Assembly (NCBI GenBank): GCA_017394765.1
Contig: JAFPXF010000033.1
Span: 1-13,234, forward strand
Direction of reading: 5' to 3'
DNA: 13,234 nt
Origin: Bacteroidales bacterium
Lineage (GTDB): Bacteria > Bacteroidota > Bacteroidia > Bacteroidales > WCHB1-69
Below the pieces are notes generated by a model, which saw only the letters and a program-made list of their open reading frames with translations, was not told the DNA's origin and searched no databases. The number at the start of each line of letters is the position of its first letter. Within the stretch, counting starts at the first letter, position 1. Shown in pieces: positions 1 to 5,437 of this stretch. The position numbers and the translations under genes were made by a program.

Positions 1-44
1 AGATGGCGCAAAAATAACCTTTTTCTTTTATATTAAAAAAATAC

Positions 45-52
45 TATCTTTG
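45..52 (+). promoter_or_regulatory. Bacteroidota -7 box (TATCTTTG) for the RHS module
   Basis: TATCTTTG matches the Bacteroidota sigma-ABfr -7 consensus TAnnTTTG and lies 19 bases before the ATG at 72. The upstream stretch is T-rich but has no clean TTTG -33 box at the usual distance. The expected start site near 58-60 leaves a leader of about 12 bases, typical for this phylum. Function is inferred from motif and position only. Confidence 0.65.
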
Positions 53-71
53 CAGCACCAAACAATCACGT

Positions 72-902
72 ATGAGCCAACGCTTTACATATTCCATTTC
101 ACTCTTGTCCCGCCCCCCTGCGGAGTCTCACACCTTCTCCGCAAAAGAACGCGACGCGGAAACCGGTTTTTCTTATTTTGGCTCAAGATATTACAGTAGC
201 GATTTGAGCATCTGGTTGAGTGTTGATCCGATGGCTTCGAAATATCCGTCCTTGTCGCCGTATGTTTATTGTGCTGATAATCCGGTGAAGCTGGTGGACC
301 CGAATGGGGAAGAATTTGTCCTTGAAACAATTTATAAGAAAGATGCAAATGGGAATAACACATCAGAGGTGGAGCGTTACAATATTAAAATCACGGGAAA
401 GATAATAAACGACTCTGGCATGAAGATTGACATGGAAAAGGCCAGAAATCAAATAGTTGAACAAATTGAATCTTCTTTTTCAGGAACAACCGAAGATGGG
501 ATACCGGTCTCAGTGACAGCAGACCTTCAGGTGGTTAATTCGTTCAGACAAATATCCGATAAGGACCATTTGTTTTCTTTGGACGATGGTGTTACTGTTA
601 ATGGTTGCTCTGCCCAAGGAAGTGTTAACAAAATTGGAGGTAAAACTGCCCATATTGATGCGCATTTATTTAGAGGGCCTTATGATAATCTTTTACATTC
701 AGGTGCTAAAGTAGCAACTCATGAAATGGGACATTTGTTTGGATTAGAACATGGGGATTCCGATGGCCTATTTGACGTGATAAGATCCCCAAGACTTGGA
801 ACAAATGTTTCCAGTCGTCAACTATCTTTAATCATTCACAAATTAAAATTAGACAAAACAGTCCCTCGTTGTTACCGACTTCTCAATATAACCGACAGAT
901 GA
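72..902 (+). CDS. Orphan RHS C-terminal module with metzincin-type metallopeptidase domain
   Basis: A 276-residue protein. Residues about 20-80 match the conserved RHS repeat-associated core end (HTFSAKERDAETGFSYFG, RYYSSDLSIWLSVDP, YPSLSPYVYCADNP, ending VDPNGEE), after which RHS proteins carry a variable toxin tip. Here the tip (residues about 81-276) holds HEMGHLFGLEH at 217-227, the HExxHxxGxxH zinc motif of metzincins, so it is probably a zinc protease. Oddities: the YD-repeat barrel expected upstream is absent, there is no signal peptide, the gene starts about 20 residues before the core behind its own -7 box, and no Met follows the zinc motif to form the usual Met-turn. From about 330 on it is AT-rich compared with the central genes. 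It may be a silent or displaced toxin cassette, or a decaying fragment. The stop overlaps the next start (ATGA). Confidence 0.8.
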   Translation: MSQRFTYSISLLSRPPAESHTFSAKERDAETGFSYFGSRYYSSDLSIWLSVDPMASKYPSLSPYVYCADNPVKLVDPNGEEFVLETIYKKDANGNNTSEVERYNIKITGKIINDSGMKIDMEKARNQIVEQIESSFSGTTEDGIPVSVTADLQVVNSFRQISDKDHLFSLDDGVTVNGCSAQGSVNKIGGKTAHIDAHLFRGPYDNLLHSGAKVATHEMGHLFGLEHGDSDGLFDVIRSPRLGTNVSSRQLSLIIHKLKLDKTVPRCYRLLNITDR

Positions 903-1324
903 AAAAAATTATACGGAAAATAGTATTCTTCTTGCTGATTTTGCTGTCGGCAATAGTCATCTATGAGATTGCCGTAATAGCTTTTTGTCATGGCAACATA
1001 GGCATTGAAATATCAATGCCGTATGGATATGAAGAGCTTTGGTCGCCGGATTATTCTATCTATTTAGACAAAGAGATGATTTTCACCAGAGATACAACCG
1101 AAGGGAAAACCTCGGGTTGTCGGAGATTTTTTCTGCTGGCCCCTGGTCGTCATAAAGTAACTACAGTATCATTGAAGAATAATATTTCTGAGACCTACTA
1201 TTTTTCCAATGTTTTTTTTGTCCAACTTATAATAGAATGCTACGACGTAAGTCCATTTGAAGATTCAGATTCACCCAATGTTTGGATTATTAAAAGACCC
1301 TATCCTTTGAGAACCAAATTGTAA
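899..1324 (+). CDS. Small membrane-anchored protein, candidate immunity protein
   Basis: A 141-residue protein of unrecognised family. The ATG at 899 overlaps the TGA of the RHS module (ATGA), which favours it over the in-frame ATG at 869 because it gives translational coupling and a clean N terminus. Residues about 6-32 form one hydrophobic segment after a Lys/Arg-rich start (MKKIIRKIVFFLL), so it is an inner-membrane anchor or uncleaved signal; the rest would face the periplasm. The remainder has no motif I recognise, with Cys at about 74 and 114 and an aromatic-rich stretch around residues 92-103. Position directly after an RHS toxin tip and similarly AT-rich composition suggest an immunity protein, but that is inferred from context alone; an accessory or unrelated small membrane protein remains possible. 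Confidence 0.6.
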   Translation: MKKIIRKIVFFLLILLSAIVIYEIAVIAFCHGNIGIEISMPYGYEELWSPDYSIYLDKEMIFTRDTTEGKTSGCRRFFLLAPGRHKVTTVSLKNNISETYYFSNVFFVQLIIECYDVSPFEDSDSPNVWIIKRPYPLRTKL

Positions 1325-1378
1325 TTTTTTCAGTGATAAAATTAATCTCTCGAACAAGTTTTTGTCCCTGAAAATTCG

Positions 1379-1386
1379 TACGTTTG
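1379..1386 (+). promoter_or_regulatory. Possible -7 box (TACGTTTG) before the repeat region
   Basis: TACGTTTG fits TAnnTTTG. A TTTG at 1361-1364 lies upstream, but the gap of 14 bases is shorter than usual for a -33 box. Transcription would start near 1393, essentially at the ATG of the doubtful 94-codon ORF, so the product would be leaderless or a non-coding RNA. It may be a chance match. Confidence 0.35.
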
Positions 1387-1434
1387 CACCGCGATGTCAA
1401 CACTCCCTTTGACATATCACCCATCATCTTGCCC

Positions 1435-1505
1435 GCACACCTACGGCGTGCGATCGGCCCCACGCGGCTCCTTCGCTACCGAGCCCTGCAGACCTACGGC
1501 CTGCA
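1435..1505. repeat. Pair of REP-like hairpins with a third hairpin between
   Basis: Two imperfect palindromes, CACACCTACGGCGTGC at 1436-1451 and CAGACCTACGGCCTGC at 1489-1504, share 14 of 16 bases. Including the preceding G, each folds as GCAS, an A/C mismatch, CC, loop TAC, GG, then SUGC. The two differences (C to G, and G to C) are opposite each other in the stem, so pairing is kept. Between them GGCTC (1467-1471) pairs with GAGCC (1481-1485). The pattern resembles a REP/BIME-type element. I cannot count genomic copies. Confidence 0.5.
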
Positions 1506-1563
1506 CCATGCCATCTCCCTATCCCTCAACTGATCACTGTTCACTGCTCGGCTACAGATATGT

Positions 1564-1579
1564 ATCCCCTGACGGGGAT
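1564..1579. repeat. Perfect 6-bp hairpin, tetraloop TGAC
   Basis: ATCCCC, loop TGAC, GGGGAT forms a perfect inverted repeat within the same palindrome-rich spacer. No U-tract follows on either strand, so it is not an intrinsic terminator. It probably belongs to the same dispersed repeat element as the hairpins at 1435-1505. Confidence 0.5.
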
Positions 1580-1648
1580 GGATGGGCGGTTGTAGCCACC
1601 GCAGCGCATTTCCTTACCCAATCCCCTTCTGGCCCAACAGCTAACAAT

Positions 1649-1676
1649 AACCAACCGCCAACAACCAACCGCCAAT
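1649..1676. repeat. Two tandem 14-bp units, AACCAACCGCCAAY
   Basis: AACCAACCGCCAAC at 1649-1662 is followed at once by AACCAACCGCCAAT at 1663-1676, differing only in the last base. The run sits just beyond the 3' end of the minus-strand helical-repeat gene and has no evident coding role. Confidence 0.7.
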
Positions 1677-1685
1677 AACTCTGCA

Positions 1686-2291
1686 CTACTCCTTTTTCGG
1701 CAGCCTTTCGCGGACTTCTGCCAGAAATTCATCCACGTCAATGCCAATGGCTTTGGCCTCCTCCACGAGCGTGGCTTCCTCTTCAGGGGTGATGACACCG
1801 TCTTCCAAGATAGCCGCCACCTTGGTGTCCAGATCGTGGAGCAAGTCCACCTTATCCTTGGGGGCGTCTGCTGACTCCTGAAGCTTCTTGCCCGCCTTGA
1901 TCAGCACGGGGAGGTTGGCCAATGTGCCGAGCTTCTCAAGAGCCTTGCCGCTCATCTCCTTCGCCTTGTCGGCGGCGTCGCCTACCTTTTCCGCAAGCTT
2001 GCTCTCCTTGATGTCTTCCACCATGTCTTTGGCTTTGTCGCGGACATTTTCAGCCACATCACCCACCTTTTCGGCAAATTTGCTGTCTTTGATGTCTTCA
2101 ACGATGTCTTTCGCCTTTTCGCCGACTTTCCCTGCGGCATCCGTCACCTTTTCGGCAAATTCAGAGTTTTTGACATCCTCCACAGTGTCTTTCGCTTTCT
2201 CTGCAACTTTTTTTGAAGTGCTTTTGAACAAATCCAGGAATTTCTGGAAAAAACTTTTCTTTTCGGAATTTGAATCACAATTTTCAGCCAT
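1686..2291 (-). CDS. LEA-like helical repeat protein with EF-hand-like C-terminal segment
   Basis: A 201-residue, highly charged protein without signal peptide. After a short N terminus (MAENCDSNSEKKSFFQKFLD) come three 27-residue repeats at about 28-54, 55-81 and 82-108, each of the type KVxEKAKDxVEDIKxSKxAE, followed by a partial copy (DKAKEMSGKALEKLG). This Lys/Glu/Ala amphipathic pattern resembles LEA group 3, YtxH or CsbD-type stress proteins. The C-terminal part, residues about 150-195, contains DGVITPEEEATL and IDVDEFL, resembling an acidic EF-hand or TerB-like helical segment without a full calcium loop. It is the only minus-strand gene and has its own -7 box. A role in stress protection or envelope structure is a guess from composition; no close family is recognised. 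Confidence 0.75.
   Translation of the reverse strand: MAENCDSNSEKKSFFQKFLDLFKSTSKKVAEKAKDTVEDVKNSEFAEKVTDAAGKVGEKAKDIVEDIKDSKFAEKVGDVAENVRDKAKDMVEDIKESKLAEKVGDAADKAKEMSGKALEKLGTLANLPVLIKAGKKLQESADAPKDKVDLLHDLDTKVAAILEDGVITPEEEATLVEEAKAIGIDVDEFLAEVRERLPKKE
1968..2210 (-). repeat. Three in-frame 81-bp coding repeats
   Basis: The DNA for the 27-residue units of the helical-repeat protein occupies about 2130-2210, 2049-2129 and 1968-2048. The copies are clearly similar but diverged, as expected after internal tandem duplication. Because 81 is a multiple of 3, gain or loss of a unit would keep the frame. Confidence 0.75.
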
Positions 2292-2318
2292 AATTTTAAA
2301 GTTTTAATTTTGAGAAGG

Positions 2319-2326
2319 CAAAGATA
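2319..2326 (-). promoter_or_regulatory. -7 box (TATCTTTG) for the helical-repeat gene
   Basis: CAAAGATA on the plus strand is TATCTTTG on the minus strand, 27 bases before the ATG at 2291. It fits the TAnnTTTG consensus and is followed by an AT-rich leader. It is divergent from the -7 box at 2385-2392, so the 123-base gap serves two promoters. No clear -33 box is seen. Confidence 0.65.
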
Positions 2327-2384
2327 CATTTTTTTCAACTATCTTGGTGGTAAAAAGTTTGTGAAGACATAGGACAAAATTGTG

Positions 2385-2392
2385 TACCTTTG
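2385..2392 (+). promoter_or_regulatory. -7 box (TACCTTTG) for the glycan operon
   Basis: TACCTTTG fits TAnnTTTG, with TTTG at 2358-2361 as a possible -33 box (gap 23, slightly long). Transcription would start near 2398, leaving about 16 bases before ATG 2415. This placement excludes the in-frame GTG at 2382 as start. It probably drives the acyltransferase and the three ATP-grasp genes. Confidence 0.65.
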
Positions 2393-2414
2393 CCGCGTTT
2401 TCTTTTCAGAATAT

Positions 2415-3158
2415 ATGTCCTATATCAAACTGATACTACGCTTCCTTCGGTGCAACATCCTGCAGACGCTCCGCATCAACTTCAAGATGCTGCCCCGGCG
2501 GCAGGCCTTACGGATGCCGATTTTTGTCTATGGACGGTTCAAACTCCGCGGCACCCGCGGCCGCATTGTGCTTCCCGACAAGGTGAGCGCCGGGATGATC
2601 ATCATCGGCAAACGCGACTACTACGTGGCCACAGCCATCCCCCAGAGCATCTGGACCATCAACGGCACCCTCACCTTCGCCGGGCGGATGAAGTTCGCCC
2701 ACGGCTCCTATCTGCTCGTGGCCGACGGCGCCGAGCTCACCTTCGGCACGGGCGGCACCTACTGCGGCACCAACTTCAAGGTGTTGTGCTTCGAGAAAAT
2801 CACCATCGGCCACAACGTGCGCATGGCCTGGGACGTGCAAATCATGGACAGCAGTTTCCACTACATCCAGCTGATAGAGAAGGACAACGCCATTCCCCCG
2901 CTGACGAAGCCCGTACTGCTGGCCGGCAACATCTGGATCGGCAACCGCACCACCATCGCCAAGGGCGCACAGGTGCCCCAAGAGGTGGTTATCGCCTCCA
3001 ACAGCTTGGTGAACAAAGACTTCTCATCCATAAAGCCCTACTCCCTCCTCGCCGGCGCACCCGCCACCCTCAAGGCCACCGGCATCCGCCGTATCTGGGA
3101 CGAGGAACAGCAAAGAGCGCTGGACCAACAATACCATTATCACCGCACCCATCTGTAA
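2415..3158 (+). CDS. Left-handed beta-helix (hexapeptide repeat) acyltransferase
   Basis: A 247-residue protein resembling WbbJ/MaaT-type O-acetyltransferases, which transfer an acetyl or similar acyl group from acyl-CoA to a sugar hydroxyl in the cytoplasm. Residues about 80-145 carry irregular hexapeptide turns (LTFAGRMKFAHGSYLLVADG, ITIGHNVRMAWDV). The likely catalytic region is MDSSFHY with His149 and Asp145. The strongest match is the terminal coil signature NIWIGNRTTIAKGAQVPQ, then VIASNSLVNKD and LLAGAPATL. The N-terminal ~75 residues are basic and hydrophobic and may bind membrane or acceptor. The start at 2415 is chosen because the -7 box at 2385-2392 lies upstream of it. First gene of the operon, 6 bases before the first ATP-grasp gene. 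The acceptor is unknown; serine or maltose acetyltransferase relatives are less likely given this context. Confidence 0.85.
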   Translation: MSYIKLILRFLRCNILQTLRINFKMLPRRQALRMPIFVYGRFKLRGTRGRIVLPDKVSAGMIIIGKRDYYVATAIPQSIWTINGTLTFAGRMKFAHGSYLLVADGAELTFGTGGTYCGTNFKVLCFEKITIGHNVRMAWDVQIMDSSFHYIQLIEKDNAIPPLTKPVLLAGNIWIGNRTTIAKGAQVPQEVVIASNSLVNKDFSSIKPYSLLAGAPATLKATGIRRIWDEEQQRALDQQYHYHRTHL

Positions 3159-3164
3159 AGCATT

Positions 3165-4325
3165 ATGATACGCAAAGCCCTCTCCTTCTGCCACCAACTG
3201 CTGCTGCTTGCCCGACACCGTGCCAAGGGTCCCGCCCAGCGGCTGCACGTCATGCGCGACTACTGCCAACTTTACCGGCAGAAAGGACTGACAATGGAGG
3301 AGTACGACGAGTTTGAATTTGAGAAACAGTCGGAACAGTTCCGGATCAATTTCCTCGGCAAACACGAGCAGCGCCACTACCTGCGGCTGCTGAATCCCGA
3401 GAAATACTACATCCTGATGCGCAACAAATATCTCACGCACAAGATGCTGGAGAACACCGGCGTGCGCCAAGCCCCCCTCTACGCCTACTACCAGCCCGAG
3501 GGCAGCGTGTCTCCCAACGATGAGATCGCCAACGATGTGTCCGGCCTGGTGCGCATCCTGCGCAACAAAGGGGTGACCGAATGTGTGATGAAGGCCACCG
3601 AAAACTCGCACGGCGAGGGGGTGCGTCTCATCCAGGACATCCAATACGCTGGCAACGATGCCACCTTCTTGGACCATAACGGCCAAAGAGCATCCCTGTC
3701 GGCGATGCTCGGGCGACAACCCCTCATTTTTGAAGGGGTGGTGCGCCAGACGGAGCAGTTCGCCTCTTTCAACCCCTCCTCGGTGAACACCGTGCGCTTT
3801 ATGACCGCCCTCTATCCTGATAACCATGCGGAGGTGTTTGCCACCTTCATCAAGATCGGGCGGGCGGGCAGCATTGTAGATAACGCCGGCGACGGCGGCA
3901 ACGTGGATGTGGCCGTCAACCCCGACACGGGCGTGCTCCAGTACGCCATCCGATACGATGGCTGGCACAACATTCACGACATTGACCGGCATCCCGACAG
4001 CAACGCCCCGCTCAACGGCGTGACCATCAAGCACTGGGACGCCATCAAGGCCGAGGTGTGCCGCTTCCAGCAGGCGCTCCCTTACTGCCGTGTGGCTGGC
4101 TGGGACATCGCCATCACCGACGAGGGGCCGCTCGTCATCGAGGTCAACGACATGTGGGACCGCACGGGGCAGTATTTCATCCGCCGCGGATGGCGCCCCG
4201 ACATCCGCCAATGCTACCAGGCTTGGGAGCAGCAGGTACGCGACGGTATCATTCCTTTCCCCTATTTCGGAAGAATACCGCAACAATTGAGCGACCGCCA
4301 TCTCCAACATATCATCTCACAATAA
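3165..4325 (+). CDS. Sugar-transfer-associated ATP-grasp protein, copy 1
   Basis: A 386-residue cytosolic protein that looks like the Pfam sugar-transfer-associated ATP-grasp family (ATPgrasp_ST). ATP-grasp enzymes activate a carboxylate as acyl phosphate and join it to an amine or thiol. Visible motifs: nucleotide-binding VMKATENSHGEGV with Lys143; FNPSSVNTVRFMT around 202-214; IKIGRAGSIVDN followed by GGNVDVAVNPDTG around 229-256; and the metal-binding end GWDIAITDEGPLVIEVNDMW with Glu326 and Asn328. Residues 1-110 form the family's less conserved, basic N-terminal domain. It starts 6 bases after the acyltransferase and is followed after 18 bases by a second ATP-grasp gene. The substrates are unknown. 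Family assignment is firm; the role in glycan or surface modification is inferred from family name and neighbours. Confidence 0.85.
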   Translation: MIRKALSFCHQLLLLARHRAKGPAQRLHVMRDYCQLYRQKGLTMEEYDEFEFEKQSEQFRINFLGKHEQRHYLRLLNPEKYYILMRNKYLTHKMLENTGVRQAPLYAYYQPEGSVSPNDEIANDVSGLVRILRNKGVTECVMKATENSHGEGVRLIQDIQYAGNDATFLDHNGQRASLSAMLGRQPLIFEGVVRQTEQFASFNPSSVNTVRFMTALYPDNHAEVFATFIKIGRAGSIVDNAGDGGNVDVAVNPDTGVLQYAIRYDGWHNIHDIDRHPDSNAPLNGVTIKHWDAIKAEVCRFQQALPYCRVAGWDIAITDEGPLVIEVNDMWDRTGQYFIRRGWRPDIRQCYQAWEQQVRDGIIPFPYFGRIPQQLSDRHLQHIISQ

Positions 4326-4343
4326 TCTGTCATATCCTTCATT

Positions 4344-5435
4344 ATGTTGAAACAAACCATCAAAAAAATCATCGATAAAATCCAGAAACAACGGGTTATC
4401 CGATATTTCTACAAGCCCTTGAAGGCCAAATACGACCGCTTGGAGGGCAAGAAGACGCTGACGCATACACAGAAAAAGGAGATCCGCGCCTTTTACAAGG
4501 ATCTCACGGGCGAGCGCATCCCGCTCGTTTGGCACAAGTTCCTCTACTCGCGCACCGGCATCTACTCGAAGAAATATCTGCCTACGAGCCTCTACAAGGC
4601 CACCCTGCTCTACCGGGCCAACCGCTACGGCTACCGCGATGCCTACGCCGACAAGAATATGGCGGAGGTTTATCTGCCCGATGTGAAGCATCCGGAAACC
4701 CTGCTGAAGAATATGAACGGCTACTTCTATGTGGGCGGCAAGCCTGTGACCAAAGAGGAGGCCGTCGCCTTCGCCCAGAACTTGGATGATGTCATCATCA
4801 AGCCCTCGTTGGAGAGTCACGGCGACGGCGTGCACCGCCTGACCGTCCGCGACGGCGTCACCAATGTGGACGGGCTCACCATTGGGAAGCTTTTCGACCG
4901 CTACAAGGAAGACTTCCTGATACAGCGCCGCGTCCACCAGCACGAGCGGATGAACGCCCTCAACGACTCGTCGGTGAACACCATCCGCATCTTCACCTAC
5001 CGCAGGGGGATGGAGATCATCGTGCTCTACACCGTCATCCGCATCGGGCGCGCGGGCAGCGACATCGACAACGAGAGCGCTGGCGGCATCAGCGCCAAGA
5101 TCAACCCCGACGGCACGCTGGCCCGTTATGCTTTCGGCAATGTGGGCGCCGACAATGTGGAGAAGACCGACAGCGGCATCACTCTCGAAGGATACGTCAT
5201 CCCATCCTACCACGAGGCTGTGGAGACCGTGAAACGCCTGCACTTGCAGTTGCCCTTCTTCAACCTCATCGGCTGGGACGTGGCCATCGAGGAGAGCGGC
5301 GAGCCCGTGCTCATCGAATGGAACATCTGCACTGAGCTGAGTCAGTCGGCCAACGGTCCCGCCTTCGGCGAACATACGGAAAGCATCATCCGCGAGCTGA
5401 TGCAGAAACCCAACCGTCAAAACCCCAACTGGTAG
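4344..5435 (+). CDS. Sugar-transfer-associated ATP-grasp protein, copy 2
   Basis: A 363-residue paralogue of its two neighbours. Motifs in order: VIIKPSLESHGDGVHRL with Lys153; LIQRRVHQHERMNALNDSSV leading into NTIRIFTYRRG (about 192-222); VIRIGRAGSDIDNESAGGIS (231-250) and INPDG; then LIGWDVAIEESGEPVLIEWN with Glu325 and Asn327, the expected metal ligands. The basic N terminus (KQTIKKIIDKIQKQRVIRYF) differs from the other copies, and overall similarity is limited to the catalytic core, so this is an old divergence rather than a recent duplication. Only 2 bases separate its stop from the next ATG, so translation is probably coupled. All visible catalytic positions are kept, so it should be active; substrate unknown. 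Confidence 0.85.
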   Translation: MLKQTIKKIIDKIQKQRVIRYFYKPLKAKYDRLEGKKTLTHTQKKEIRAFYKDLTGERIPLVWHKFLYSRTGIYSKKYLPTSLYKATLLYRANRYGYRDAYADKNMAEVYLPDVKHPETLLKNMNGYFYVGGKPVTKEEAVAFAQNLDDVIIKPSLESHGDGVHRLTVRDGVTNVDGLTIGKLFDRYKEDFLIQRRVHQHERMNALNDSSVNTIRIFTYRRGMEIIVLYTVIRIGRAGSDIDNESAGGISAKINPDGTLARYAFGNVGADNVEKTDSGITLEGYVIPSYHEAVETVKRLHLQLPFFNLIGWDVAIEESGEPVLIEWNICTELSQSANGPAFGEHTESIIRELMQKPNRQNPNW

Positions 5436-5437
5436 CC

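Larger units (their letters stand above)
1325..1685. other. Gene-poor spacer with palindromes, repeats and a weak ORF
   Basis: No convincing gene is present. A 94-codon ORF begins at 1394, but its product is rich in Pro, Thr and Ser, shows no domain, and its DNA is a string of palindromes and short repeats (listed separately). On the minus side it is downstream of the helical-repeat gene, yet no classic hairpin plus U-tract terminator is visible. The composition resembles dispersed intergenic repeat debris rather than coding sequence. Confidence 0.55.

Noticed and set aside
869..898. Earlier ATG at 869 for the small membrane protein
   Set aside because: It adds ten polar residues before the Lys/Arg-rich start and loses the ATGA overlap at 899.
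1436..1504. CRISPR-like array from the repeated CCTACGG palindromes
   Set aside because: Only two copies, no regular spacer series and no cas genes nearby.
1394..1678. 94-codon ORF with LGYRYVSPDGDGW, faintly like the RHS core FGSRYYSSDLSIW
   Set aside because: About six identities in sixteen residues, and the underlying DNA is palindromes and tandem repeats; not enough to call an RHS remnant or a gene.
1541..1798. Minus-strand 85-codon ORF overlapping the end of the helical-repeat gene
   Set aside because: Out of frame with the confident helical-repeat gene and runs into repeat debris; no domain.
2382..2414. Upstream GTG start for the acyltransferase
   Set aside because: The codons overlap the -7 box TACCTTTG at 2385-2392, so they would lie upstream of the transcription start; ATG 2415 fits better.
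3024..4310. Long minus-strand ORF (428 codons) opposite the acyltransferase end and the first ATP-grasp gene
   Set aside because: It mirrors a gene with full ATP-grasp motifs; its Val/His/Ala/Gly-rich product has no domain and is an artefact of GC-rich codon bias.
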